Positions 34,001-44,654 of a DNA stretch of 64,000 nt are shown in pieces (positions within the stretch are counted from its first letter, which is position 1; each line of letters begins with the position of its first letter). The DNA comes from Paramacrobiotus metropolitanus (taxonomy: Eukaryota > Tardigrada > Eutardigrada > Parachela > Macrobiotidae), in NCBI RefSeq assembly GCF_019649055.1, contig NW_026570515.1, positions 1 through 64,000 of the forward strand, read 5' to 3'. The notes under the pieces are model-generated. The model saw only the letters and a list, made by a program, of their open reading frames with translations. It did no database searches and was not told the DNA's origin. The position numbers and the translations under genes were made by a program.

Positions 34001-34873
34001 ATTGAGAAACCCAACCAAGTGTCCGGTTTATAGTTTATAACGGATCTCCGCAAAAAGGAGAAAAAGAGATTGAGGTGAAAAAAGTTTGCTGTGGATGTTC
34101 TTTTTGCTCTTATGCGCTGGGAAACTTGCAGAGGCCGTTATAACACATGCATATGTTGAAACAGTTAGCATAACATAGTTATCATAATCAGTACAGCACA
34201 GTTACAGTATTTCGTTGCAAAAGATTTCCGCACTGCCTAAGTATTTCAATTGTGAAATGTTTTCTATTTTTTTCTTAGTTAACTATTTTGCAACGAGATC
34301 CTTGGCACTGATGGTGACTGAATCAGAGAAAAGTCAGCTTGATGCTTAATTAGGGACGGTGACTTAATTAGGAACAAGAACTAAGTATAGCTGTATAACT
34401 ACAGTAGAACTTACTATTCACACTATAGTAAGTACTTGTTAGGAATTATAAAAATTACGATACGTAAAGAAGTAAAACTCGTAAACTCGTACTCAATAGT
34501 GAAAATGTTAAAAAATATGTGGTCATGCAAATACTGCACAAAGTGCCGTGTGCTAGACTTGTGTGGTGTGAGCAAATGAAATGATCACATTAGTAACTGA
34601 TTCCCTTACGCGTTGTTGATTGACATGTATGGAACGAAGAAATTGATGGCCAGCGACCTCATACTCAAACAAAACACGCAAAATCCTCGAATATCTCCAT
34701 CCCGCCATAGTCGGGTAAAGGCTCGAGTGAAGTGTCTCTTGCTGATATTGCATCCGGCTTCAGCACGAGCTGCAATAAAGTGATGGACGATCGCCACTAA
34801 CCCAAGGAAGGAAAAAATTAGGATGGACGAAGTGTAATAACACGTCCACGGGTAATACACAACATCCTTTAAG
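19070..34873 (-). CDS. Divergent Slo/BK-type channel with altered pore, sensor and Ca bowl
   Basis: Twelve exons found: 34873-34610 (S0, S1), 31173-30911 (S2-S3), 30839-30688 (S4-S5), 30080-29907 (pore, S6 start), 29335-29238 (S6 end), 28910-28809, 27957-27687, 27613-27140 and 27081-26822 (RCK1, linker), 24070-23846 and 23090-21512 (RCK2 plus extension), 19731-19070 (tail, stop). Phases agree at every join tested. The first exon and at least one between 26822 and 24070 are missing. Slo landmarks: IHL-VEVLGDPW, IIPEM, AEIQFALLAQRCLAPGIS, NIPNW, HHVIVCVV, LIDGLMLKCYYDKDILDAVRLFLLGG. Departures: the pore reads YGKLVLLDV where Slo has TVGYGDV; S4 reads QFLRIFC instead of RFLRALR; the Asp-rich calcium bowl is replaced by SWKGKEMENW. 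A membrane protein is expected; K+ conduction, voltage sensing and calcium gating are doubtful. Confidence 0.8.
19926..20060 (-). repeat. Dispersed repeat, copy A
   Basis: It shares a gapped alignment with 51888-51990, including GGCGGG, TTCGCTGTT, GGGATTTCCA.CCC and TGACGGAT. The minus strand of both reads similar peptides (GGNPQKQR / GDGNPKEQR), so it may be a piece of a repeated coding element. Family unknown. It lies in the last intron of the Slo-like gene. Confidence 0.4.
20060..21290. other. Intron sequence, no gene recognised
   Basis: Part of the large last intron of the Slo-like gene (21511-19732). The plus-strand frame 20590-20865 has no recognisable domain or clear splice context; I make no call. 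Confidence 0.4.
21308..21465. mobile_element. Small MITE with 38-bp terminal inverted repeats
   Basis: Left arm 21308-21345 (ACAAGCCGGTCCGGAGTTAG...) and right arm 21428-21465 are near-perfect inverses. TAGTGAAATAC occurs on both outer sides (about 21296 and 21486), perhaps part of a duplicated target. It lies just inside the intron, about 50 bp from the donor at 21511. Confidence 0.7.
23100..23845. other. Intron of the Slo-like gene
   Basis: Intron between 23846 (donor GTTAGT) and 23090 (acceptor TTATTGCAG). No repeat or gene noticed. Confidence 0.55.
24102..24243. repeat. 24-bp inverted repeat beside the RCK2 exon
   Basis: TACTGTAGCCGCCCGCACAA at about 24102 and its inverse, running CAACTTGTGCGGGCGGCTAC from about 24219, form a 24-bp inverted pair around ~95 bp. 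They lie just upstream (minus sense) of the RCK2 exon's acceptor. Either the ends of a small element or an inverted duplication. Confidence 0.55.
24250..25417. other. Intron, no gene recognised
   Basis: Between RCK1 and RCK2 exons. At least one linker exon of the channel must lie between 24070 and 26822 because the phases differ, but I could not place it. Confidence 0.4.
25418..26155. mobile_element. DNA element with ~120-bp terminal inverted repeats
   Basis: Left repeat 25418-25545 (ACCAGGGCACATTCTGCGGG...) is inverted at about 26028-26155. Arms share TCTAAATTCAGAAAATTCTGA, GTAGAGTACTACCC, AAAAATAATTTT and TGCAAAGGCTCAAAGGGCG. The core is about 480 bp with no transposase frame, so it is non-autonomous. 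A lone end of the same family is at 18304. It sits in an intron of the Slo-like gene. Confidence 0.8.
28323..28446. mobile_element. Short MITE with ~27-bp inverted ends
   Basis: ACCGTAATTATCGAATTTGA at the left and its near inverse TCGATAATTACGGT at the right, both reaching GCCCC/GGGGC inside. 124 bp in all, in the intron between two RCK1 exons. Confidence 0.7.
31888..32127. mobile_element. Foldback element, ~57-bp arms
   Basis: The left arm 31888-31944 (GAGGATGCGCGCAGT...CCGACAGTAAATTTTTTCAG) is inverted at 32072-32127. The ~125-bp centre carries no frame. It is the first of three inverted-repeat elements stacked in the large S1-S2 intron of the Slo-like gene. Confidence 0.65.
32142..32514. 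mobile_element. MITE with 20-bp ends and internal GTAGACAACC repeats
   Basis: TTTCGTACCAAAGAAAAAAA at 32142-32161 is inverted at 32495-32514. Inside (about 32185-32465) runs a degenerate, partly palindromic series of GTAGACAACCTGTATACACCC-like units and their complements (TGTCTACAG...). Confidence 0.7.
32521..33339. mobile_element. ACGGTA-rich element with 18-bp inverted ends
   Basis: TAGAGGTCGCAAACCGTA at 32521-32538 and its near inverse TACGGTTTGAGACCTCTA at 33322-33339. ACGGTA/TACCGT words are packed at both ends. The centre contains an 83-bp near-perfect palindrome (32922-33004). Non-autonomous; a related end is at 15420-15562. Confidence 0.7.
32922..33004. repeat. 83-bp near-perfect palindrome
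   Basis: Two 41-bp arms (GTATCGA.ATATGGTGCTTTCGACTG ... inward to TTAACTGC) meet at a single central base (32963), with one mismatch near the outer end. It can extrude as a cruciform or fold as a long hairpin RNA. Confidence 0.85.
33340..34609. other. Rest of the S1-S2 intron
   Basis: No gene recognised. At about 33832-34020 TTGGTTGGGTTT and its inverse AAACCCAACCAA bracket ~165 bp, a possible further small MITE. Confidence 0.4.
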
Positions 34874-35914
34874 CTGCAACAGGTAACTGATATATTACTA
34901 GCGCTCTTTATGCAGATAATAATTACACGTTGTCCGTTTATCTCGCTTTGTATGCATTGCTGCTTTATTCGTACGGTAGATCGTCCCGGCGTAACAGATA
35001 GTAAAGAGTTGGCATAATTACGAACGAACTTCAGCATATTAATTACGCTCACTTTGTGATGTTTCGAGGAAGAGGGCATAGCAATTCGGATTGGTTGAGT
35101 CCGTCAGGAGCCGCAGATGTATTACAGGCCATCTTCTAAAATTTGGCATATAATACTTCTGGGGTAGCGTGTAAATATAGAGCTCTTGCTGGTTATACAC
35201 GACGTCCGGCCTCCAAGGAATAGGTATTATACAGCTAACTGGCCGACCACTTTGATCACAATAAATTTGTTAATTCCAAACAACCATCAGAATTATTGAG
35301 AATATCATCATACAAACAGTTTTTCAAAGCAAGTATGGTGAGGTCTTAAAGCCAGTTATTTGTACTACTACGTGGAGTACGGTTTTTAAATTATTGAGAA
35401 TATCATCATACAAACAATTTTTCAAAGCAAGTATGGTGAGGTCTTAAAGCCAGTTATTTGTACTACTACGTGGAGTACGGTTTTTAAATTTACTGGTGCG
35501 CACCAAAACCTTGCGTGCGCTTATCAGCTGCACAAATATTAGAACTCTAAAACTGCCGGGCTGAACGGCATTCCGATGGACTTTGCTTCTGACAAACATT
35601 CTGCATCATGGAAAACTGGTGCGCGCTCACTTACATGCCTCAAGCTGTGTACACTCGGTACGCAGTGCGCACAATCAGTATGCAATTTTTAGCGCTGAAC
35701 ATATCGATTTCTTCAACAACGATGAAGTACAATATACTCCAGTGCGCACTTTATGAGCGCCGGAAATAGATTTAACTTCTTGATTATTCATTTACGCTTA
35801 TTCGCTGCTGATTGTCACAAAATAGTTCACTTTTATAGGCCCCAAAAAACGAAGTTCTACAGCGTTTAACAAGAAACTAAAATTTAAATCAGTTTTGGTA
35901 CTAAAGATTTGAAA
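34874..35914. other. Divergent spacer between the Slo-like gene and kinase 1
   Basis: This should hold the missing first exon of the channel gene (minus) and the promoter of the kinase gene (plus). A reading MPSSSKHHK followed by GTGAGC near 35075 was considered as first exon, but its phase does not match the S0 exon. Confidence 0.4.
35291..35487. repeat. 98-bp tandem duplication
   Basis: Two head-to-tail copies (35291-35388 and 35389-35487) starting AATTATTGAGAATATCATCA, with one difference noticed (CAGTTT/CAATTT). A very recent duplication upstream of the kinase gene. Confidence 0.9.
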
Positions 35915-38900
35915 ATGGCATCGATTTATGCTGGTGCGTTTCAACAGCAGCTTTCGCCAGCAAATTTCCGAAGATACCGTGTAACGCTAAAGACAACGGC
36001 GAATGAGAAGACGGACTTGCATTTATGTGGTAGTCAGGCAGATCTACAATTCGAAAACTCCGGTTTTAAGCATTTGGCAACTATGAAGTTCGCGTTACCT
36101 ACGGCTGCCGAACTGACAGTAAGAACAACCTCAGGGAGCGATTCGAGAACGGATTTCCAGCAATTAAGAACAGATTTACTGCCGCTTGTTAAACTCTTCG
36201 TCGATGGTATAAAAAGCGATGCCGTGCAGTGCTATTACGGAATAGATTACACATTTCCAAAGCCAAGCGCGCAACGGAATTTTTACATTCTAGCCGAAGA
36301 CTGCGCAGGTAAGGACCCATAATACGAGTATTATAGGTAATCCCCATGCTTTGCTTTAACGATTTTCCATAGCCACGATTGGACAATATTTAACTAATTT
36401 ACGTTCTTTAAACTAATTCTTTTCTTAAACGCAGAACAACTGACGGGTTTAATTTCATTGAATATTAACTACGGCTAATTTTGCCACAATATGCGAGGCG
36501 AGATAAAACAGATGAATTAAATTAATAAAGCAAAAATCGACACGAAAAACCTACGACGCACAACTTTCGACATTTTCCAGATTTGACTACCGTAGCCGCG
36601 CACACATCTTGAACTACAGAATTTACGAACAGCGCGCGCGCAGCGTGTGCATTGCATTAACGTTATTAAAAAAGCTGAAACATGATAACTGTTAAGTGGA
36701 CAAATTTAACGCGAAAAAGGTAATAAATTTATTGTTATCTTGTCGACCGAAGCGTAGCGAGGTCCTCTATGTTCAGAATTAATGGGAAGCGTGATGTCCG
36801 TTCGTCGGTCACCGCCACCAAATGCACACATGCACGGTGCATTGGAAGAGATGCACCAGTGCGCGGTGGCCGTATATACTCACATCCCATGTAACTGGCG
36901 ATGTCCGTTCGTCGTTCACCGCCACCAAATGCACATATGCACGGTTCATTGGGAAGAGATGCAACAGTGCGCGGTGGCCGTATATACTCACATCCCATGT
37001 AACTGGCGATGTCCGTTCGTCGTTCACCGCCACCAAATGCACATATGCACGGTTCATTGGGAAGAGATGCAACAGTGCGCGGTGGCCGTATATACTCACA
37101 TCCCATGTAACTGGCGATGTCCGTTCGTCGGTCACCGCCACCAAATGCACATATGCACGGTTCATTGGGAAGAGATGCACCAGTGCGCGGTGGCCGTATA
37201 TACTCACATCCCATGTAACTGGCGATGTCCGTTCGTCGTTCACCGCCACCAAATGCACATATGCACGGTTCATTGGGAAGAGATGCACCAGTGCGCGGTG
37301 GCCGTATATACTCACATCCCATGTAACTGGCGATGTCCGTTCGTCGGTCACCGCCACCAAATGCACATATGCACGGTGGCAGTGGGAAGAGATGCACCAG
37401 TGCGCGGTGGCCGTATATAGTCACATCCGATGTAACTGGCGATGTCCGTTCGTCGGTCACTGCCACCAACAAACCTTAAGGACAAATACACAAGCACGGT
37501 AACCGTACTCGCTTGCACCCCGAGTAACTTGTTTTGCCAGTTCGTTGGTCACCACCATCTGATCTAAAAAAGGATGGGCACCGTAGCCACATACACTCAT
37601 GACCTATAAAAATTGTGGTGATGGAAACATTTCGAATCTGTTTTCCAAATGCTAACAATGCGCTTGGGACTGACAGAACCATCAGTCGGTTAAAAAAAAA
37701 TCCGTCGTACGTAAATTTTTCTCTTCCAGGATTTTGTAATAACATTAATAAGTTTAATATCCTGTCAACGTTGCCCGTCAAGGCTACAGACAGAGGTAGA
37801 CCATTTGACAAAACAAAAAGTCCTACCGGCAAAGCTACTGGACCCGCCCTCTCTCCTAGCGGCTTTAAATTCTTATTGCGTGTATATGATCTCAACTGCA
37901 TCAATTTTGAGAGAACCGGACCGGCAAAAACGCCCAGCAGATGTTTTTGCTGGCTTTATCCTTTATACGATCGCTAGAATGGGAACTCGTTGGCCACCAT
38001 TGGTAAAATTATTGAGATGACTGCCCCGTAGTAAAGAATAATGTGTGACCTTTTGGACCATTCCACAAGTGCTGTTACTGCCTAACAAAAGTGATAACAT
38101 CGCATTATTAATCAAGACGGGATTGTTCTTGCAGAGTAACCGTAAAAAACCTGGGATGTGAGAGATGTTGTTGAAATATTATATACCACATGCGTCCGGT
38201 GTTAAAGACTGCAACATCTAGAGTAGAAAAGTTTGTCTAGCAGGGACAACAATATTTCTAAAATAAAACAACATGATATCTGTTTGGTATAGCAGAAGTT
38301 ACATTTAAAAAAACCATTCGCTTGCGAAAACAAAGTTATTAGAGCAGTGGACGGATTTTCTGTTACATAGACGGCTTTCCCGATTACATTGGCAATCTGG
38401 TAGTGCTGTTGTGAAAATAGCTCAAATTGCTTTACCATTAGAGGCTTTGCCCAAACTATTCCAATTTAGACACATATTCCTGCTACGCTTCGGTCATGCA
38501 GTGCCCGCAAAAAGCGAGCGCACTTTCCTAGTTAATAGATTTGCTGCTGCAATCTAGCTTATTTCTTAGAATAAAAATTGTTTGTTTTAGGCGTGCCGTT
38601 GGATGAGCATATGAAAACGAAAAGCGTTCCAGTCAGCGAAAACGAAGTTATCGTGTTTGCAAGGCAAATACTGGAAGGACTCAGGTTTCTTCATGGTCAC
38701 CAAATCATTCACAGAGACATAAAAGGGGAAAATCTTATCATTATGGCGGCCACAAAAACGCTTAAGATAATAGGTCTAACGATGATAAAACATTTTGATG
38801 GAACGCAGACACCGCCCAGCACTTTGAGAAACGCGGCAGGCACTGTTCCATTTGTCTCACCCGAGATGGCAGCACTATCGGCTGGACTGCAAAGCCAGCC

Positions 38901-39681
38901 TTCTTATGTTGGACGGAAAACGGACATCTGGAGCTTCGGCTGCGTGGTAATACAAATGATGCAGAAAGGTCAACCTCCTGTATTTGCCAGAACGGATAAG
39001 GACGTAATAAAACCAAACGCCATGTCAGATAGTTTCCAAAGTGTGCATCGGTATTTTGGACATGGTTACAGACCACAGCAACCCAAGACGTTTGCAGGCA
39101 GTTCGGTCGATATTTCGTCTGAATTTCTAAGCTTATTGAACGGTTGCCTGGCCGTAGACGTTAGCGAACGCTCATCTGCCTCGGAGCTTCTGGACATGCT
39201 GCTCACTTCCTACTATTATCTATTTTGCCCAAGAAGGCCGAAATTTGTTGGGGCAGAAGAGCAACGGTTTCACGCAGAACGGTACAGCTTGTTACCCGTC
39301 CAGGTGAATACGGATGGAAACTCAGTTTTGCCTCAACAGCAAGCTGTTACTTTAACGGATGTAGAGCAACAAGAACGCAGACAGTACGATCTTCTTAAGA
39401 AAGTCACGCTACCGGAAATGGCAAAAGGTACCATGACCTGCGATTGCGACGTTACAATCGTGTCCTCACGGAGTACCGGGGACAGCGACTATGAAATTGT
39501 ATTTGCAAATAAAAAGAGAATGTATGAGATGCTCATAAAAGACGTGGCACGAAGGACCAAGCATATAATTCAGCACTTACATGTTACGTCGGTGTTATGC
39601 GATAACCTGCTGGAAATACATGTCTTTACGGAGCACGGAGGTAAGATACAAGAAATTAGGGCATTTTATTCTGTGAAATAA
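35915..39681 (+). CDS. MEKK-like pseudokinase 1
   Basis: Two exons, 35915-36308 and 38591-39681 (donor GTAAGG, acceptor TTTTAG, phase 1), giving 494 aa. Exon 1 carries a worn N-lobe: no GxGxxG, a possible ATMK in place of VAIK, and a C-helix to hinge stretch VQCYYGIDYTFPKPSAQRNFYILAEDCAG. Exon 2 has HRDIKGEN (intact catalytic loop), but the DFG position reads IIGLT, then GTVPFVSPEM, TDIWSFGCVVIQM and the C-lobe. About 150 residues of unknown type follow. HRDIKGEN with WSFGC is STE11/MEKK-like. Loss of the DFG Asp predicts no normal phosphotransfer. The first intron holds a 108-bp satellite. Confidence 0.75.
36793..37460. repeat. 108-bp tandem satellite in kinase 1 intron
   Basis: GATGTCCGTTCGTCG recurs at 36793, 36900, 37008, 37116, 37224, 37332 and 37441: six full units plus a partial one, with a diverged piece near 37530. 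Units differ at a few sites (CGGTCAC/CGTTCAC, CAACAG/CACCAG). The period is a multiple of three, so several frames on both strands stay open for over 180 codons; these are not genes. Confidence 0.95.
37540..38590. other. Rest of kinase 1 intron
   Basis: No gene or clear repeat recognised apart from the diverged satellite edge. Confidence 0.45.
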
Positions 39682-40034
39682 CAAGTATGAAGCCATAACC
39701 CAGTTCCTGGTGACTGTTTGCGTTGCGGAATCACCTCGGCCATGTTTCCCTTAAATATTTTGTCGCCAGCTGCGCTGCCATAACCTTTTGCTAGTTTGCC
39801 ACTGGCGCAATATTTTTGGATAGATTACGAGAAAAACGGTAGGACCAGAATCCCTGTTACTGCACTTGTCCATTTTTGTATAACAGGCCTGGTTGTTGCC
39901 TGTGTGGCATATCTTAGCTTTAACGTAAATTTGTAATCGAGGTTTGCTACGCCCGGTAAGTGTTGATTTATTTATGCTGTACACTGTGTAACGAGTAGTT
40001 CACTGCACTTTTGACCAGTGACAGTGAGACAGCT

Positions 40035-43000
40035 ATGTACTATATAAAAAAATACGAAAGGAAAGGGCAAACGATTTTTGAGCGTTTTCTCTTTTCAGAT
40101 GCCTATGAGCGATTGTCAGACTGCCTAAGCTCACGACAATCTTTTGAAAAATCATTTATCCCTAACATTACTCGACAAATTCTTGAAGGACTGAGAATAC
40201 TGCACAGGCATAATATTGTACATAAAGACATCCGATGCTTTAATGTACTTAAAAGAAAAACTGAGCACTTGAAAGATCGATGTTTACTGAAAATCACGGG
40301 GTTTGAGAAAGCTGCATACCATAATTTCGACTCGAATATGGGAAACTTTGTGTCCTATCCGGAAGGTTCTGCGCAGTTTGCATCCAAAGAAATGCAAGAG
40401 CTACTTTCGTTTTCACCAAGTGGTCAAAAGGACAATGTAGGAACAGCAACGGATATTTTTAGTTTGGGCTGCACGGTGATTGAAATGTACCAAAGAGGGA
40501 TAGCGCCGGCATGGGTATCCAAAAAAAATGGAAAAACACATGAGTTTGGTTCCACTAGTGGATTAGCAGGATTTGTACGTAACCTGGCCCAGCTCACAGA
40601 AACAGACGCCCAACCTGATTACAGCCGCATTCTGTTCGACAATGCGGGCGGGCTCAACTTCGTGCAGTCATGCTTCGTACAACCGTCAACAAACAGGCCT
40701 ACTTGTGACAGTCTACAGTTTCATCCATTTATCGTGAATGAAGTAGGCCCTGACGCATCAGTATTGACGACATTACAGAGGAAAACTGAAGATGAGCTCT
40801 CACCAATCATGTTGAAGTCTTCTCAAGTATGTCAGTTAACTGCAGTTTTTTAAGCAACAGGTTATACAAAACCATCAGCGAATGGTATTGCTTGTTTCCA
40901 GTATACCAAAACTATGCCAATTGGAGCGGGCGCCATTGGCAAAGTCTACAAAGCCAGCACCGCAAATGGCACAAACGTTGCGATTAAAATTATTGAAAAA
41001 AATCGTTCGCTGAATCCAAAGAGTCCCGGGAATACCGAAGAGGATGCCGAAGCGTCGAATCCAAGGATGTCAGGAGTCACGGAAGTTTATGCTGAATCGT
41101 TCCGCAGATTTGAGGTGCTACTGGAGCTACAACACGAGAATATCGTTTCCTACTTCAGTTATTCCATAAGCAGAGACATCGAGAAAGTCACGACTTCCCA
41201 TACGATGGATTACTGTGATGGTGCGAACACGAATAATTATATCGAAATAACAATCGTATTCTGTTACTAAATAATTGGTACTGAGAACAGGGTGTAAACG
41301 GTGGCAGTGGCACTTGCCACTGGCAGTGGCAGCTTACTGGCAAGCGGTAAAACATGGCAAGTGGAAAATGCCAAGATATCGTATTTTCAATTCAGTAAAT
41401 AAGCTTACGAGACTGCATTAGCTATCCTTCCACTTCGACCACCTGCCGTTGGTCGCCGCATATTTAGGTTTCTTAAATTTCTTAAGGTTCCTATCTTTTC
41501 TTGGTTTTGCAGGTTTTCTGAGTTTTTCTCGTTACTCAGACTTATTAGATTCGTAGCGTTTTATAGCTGGCCTAATGTAAGGGACATGTAAAGGAGTGAT
41601 GTAAGGGAGTCGTAGTCGTGTCTGGTATCGCTAATCGTAATTTTCAAAACACTACTGGTAATGAAAATATTTATAATCACTAACCGTTGGTAACCAAATG
41701 CACTGATGTCTAAATTTTCGAGAGATGTATGCTGTTTCGATTTGCAACAAATTTATTAGATGTTGATGATATGGAATAGCCCGTAAACGTCTAAGTTTTA
41801 ACTCATAAAATTTAATATCAGTAAACATTTTAAAAATTAAAAAAACCGGAAATCTAGAAAACTTTGAAAAGACTAAAGAAAACGTAAAAAAACTCTAAAA
41901 AGGACTATGAAAACATAAGATTATCTTAAGGAGCTGGAAAGTAAGCTTAAGCGAACCTGGAAAACCTGAGAAACTTATGAAACCTAAGAATTCTTAATAA
42001 ATTCGAGAAGTGCCCCTGAGTAATCACACAGACTACAGACGAAAAACAAACTACTTGACGATAGCGTGCAGACTCTGCAGAGCTGCTGAAGGTGCTAGGC
42101 AAACTGGAAACAATTAGGGGCCTTACAATACGTGACCTGATACGAAGCAGGATACACACAACACAACAGGATACGCAGCAGTCGCACCAAGAATAAGTCT
42201 GGTCTCCGGCCTATCTGGCCCAACACAAAAACAGATAGGCGGCATAGTATGTTTCCGGTCGGTTCTGGTTGCTCACAACAAAACTCGCACGGCCTATCTG
42301 GCCCAACACAAAAAGTTGAATTTCTCAAAGTTGTCACGAGCAGTTCCCGTGCCATATGTGTTGTGTCATGTTTTCTTATGTTTTCTGCCCTTCCGGGCAT
42401 GGTGTCTGTTCGTATATATATCGGCGCTACCGCACCGATATAGAGAGAGGCGGCATAGTATGTTTCCGGTCGGTTCTGGTTGCTCACAACAAAATTCGCA
42501 CGGTTGCTCGTTTCTGTTGTCTTTCGGTTTGTCCGTTTTCGGGCGTCGCAGCTGGTCGCCCCTGCGACAAAGTTACAAATACTGATCAAATAACTCAGCG
42601 TTTTCTCCGATTTTAAGTTTGACAATTATTTTCATCTTATGGAGTGTATTCCTGTACACATTCTGAACCAAAATAAAGGTTATCCGAAGTAAATTCACCG
42701 AGTTATACGAGTTTAAAATATTTGAAAATTCGCTGCACTTTTGTTTTTTATGATTACATCATGATATCGGTTCAGAATGTCCTTCATATGTGGTTCTATC
42801 ATATGGGAAAGTTTCATAAAGTTCGGTAGATAGCTGAGTTATTTTACGCGTTTGATTTTTTAAACTTTTTCCCGTGATAGCACAACAGCCGGTTATTGCG
42901 CGCACATTTTGAGTTTAAATCAGTGTAGTTCAATGTTCTGAGCATTGAAAGCAGTAACGTACACTATGGAACTGTTTACGAGACCTTCATGGCTTTTTTT

Positions 43001-44067
43001 CTAGCAAAAGGGGTGCAAACGAGTAGTAACTCCGCTTAAGACTGTTATACGACGTTATACGTTGTATAGTGTGTTAAGAGTGTTATACGTTGCAGCGTGC
43101 ACTGCTTTGGTAGGCGCGGTAGAGAAGAGTACTCAAAGGTAAGTTGTATGAGATCTCTTTCACTTTACAATAGCTTTTCTTATTGAAAGAATCATTTCCA
43201 GGTATTTCCGCAATTCTAAAAACTGCCATGTTTTACCGCTTGCCACTCGCGAAATGGCACAAGCCATCGCCGGTGGCAATTGGCAGTGGCAGGTGCCATT
43301 GCCACCTTTTACACCCTGCCAGTACCGGCAGAGTACCGAGCACCAGAATTTAAAGTATCGGGTTTTGCTGTTTTGCAGGGGGTGACTTAGAGTTTCTGCT
43401 AATAGAAATTAAGGAGAATGGTGGTCGGCTTCAATGGAGAACAGCATTTCAGTATGCGATAGAAATTACAGAAGGCCTCTCTTATCTCCACAAATGCGAA
43501 ATAGTGCATGGTGACCTAAAGCCTAAGCATGTGTTAATGAAACATCTGGCAAACGGTCACATGAAAATGCTGATAGGAGATTTGGACGACTTTATCGAAA
43601 TTGGTGGGCATGCTGCAAGTTCCGGTGGAATTGGCACCTATCAATACATGTCACCCGAATTGCTACGAGAGCGGTTAGGACTGAGTGACAAGATGCAAAC
43701 CATTGGGACAAAAAGTGATATTTGGAGCATGGGATATATTATATTGCGTTTAGCTTTATTTATTGAAGGTCAGTATGAGATAAAACTTCACCCAGCATGC
43801 CACTCTCCAGAGTCAGTCGGAGACAATATTCATTCGGATCATAAAAAGAAGGTCAACGAAGTTTCAGACCTGTATATTGTTAAGAAAATTATGGACCGCG
43901 ATTCGGATTACATCTCGTCCGTTTTGTCCAGCATTCCTTTACGGACGGAGGCATGGAAACAGGCAGCCATATGCCTCGGACGGTGCCTGGATTACGACCC
44001 TGAGAAGAGGATGGCAGCAACCGATTTAAGCGATGAACTGCGTAGCCTGAAAGATGCACTGTTATAG
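40035..44067 (+). CDS. Tandem pseudokinase-kinase 2
   Basis: Exons 40035-40826, 40902-41220 and 43379-44067 (donors GTATGT, GTGCGA; acceptors TTTCCAG, TTTTGCAG) join in phase to 599 aa. Domain 1 starts at the hinge without an N-lobe. It has HKDIRCFNVL (HRD altered, catalytic Lys replaced by Arg), TGF for DFG, then TDIFSLGCTVIEM. Domain 2 has a good N-lobe (GAGAIGKVY, NVAIKI, C-helix Glu), hinge MDYCDG|GDLEFLL split by a phase-1 intron, HGDLKPKH for HRDLKPEN, GDLDDF for DFG, GTYQYMSPE and SDIWSMGY. Domain 2 could bind nucleotide; domain 1 probably not. An upstream exon with another start cannot be excluded. The 2.16-kb second intron is mostly a transposon. Confidence 0.75.
41278..43330. mobile_element. 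~2-kb inverted-repeat DNA element in a kinase intron
   Basis: CAGGGTGTAAACGGTGGCA at 41288 is inverted at 43300-43318 (TGCCACCTTTTACACCCTG), and the arms continue for ~80 bp (CAAGCGGTAAAACATGGCA). GGTACTG words outside extend them, so limits are approximate. CAGGG ends recall hAT elements, but no 8-bp target duplication or transposase is visible. Inside are direct repeats: GGCGGCATAGTATGTTTCCG at about 42238 and 42450, and GGCCTATCTGGCCCAACACA at about 42210 and 42291. Confidence 0.75.
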
Positions 44068-44654
44068 GCTGTATAAGTACACGGAAGCGAAATTTAAATG
44101 GTGGGTACAGGGAAATTGTTTGGAATGTCTGGCAAATTGTTTGGAATTCTTACAGACTACGATGACAAATCTACAAAAGTCTGAACAAGACGCTGCTGGG
44201 CATGTCATTTATGTGGGATTCGTGCTCTTTATTCAGTCATGAACCAAAATAATTGAACCGCTAAAAGAAACGTTCCGTAAACAGGAACCCACTTAAATAT
44301 TATTTACCACTTAAACCCACTTAGATATTATTTACGACAGTTGTATTGGCACATGTTTTCATACGTCGGAACGTAACATCAGGGTCGTTACATAATAACA
44401 TTAATACGTATTAGAGAGTATCGACAGTTTTTCTGTTCATTGTGCAGTCGCACACAGAATAAATTCGCACTGAATTAGTACAAGGGCGGGGATAACGGGC
44501 GCACCCCACCTATTTTGGGTAAAATCGGGTTACCCCATAGTATGAGTGTATGACTGCATACCCCAAAATTGTGGAAACGATACATTGTGGCCATACAAAT
44601 GGGTAAATTACAGAAAAGTGGGTAATTCGCACTCAGTGCTGCATCAGCTTTCAT

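Noticed and set aside
19070-34873. Slo pseudogene
   Set aside because: Phases and frames are kept across about ten junctions and the RCK cores align well; loss of pore and sensor residues is better read as divergence.
36735-37502. Protein genes of 185-245 codons on both strands
   Set aside because: They are by-products of a 108-bp tandem repeat inside a kinase intron.
41278-43330. Confirmed hAT transposon
   Set aside because: CAGGG-type ends suggest it, but no transposase and no 8-bp target duplication could be seen, so only an inverted-repeat element is called.
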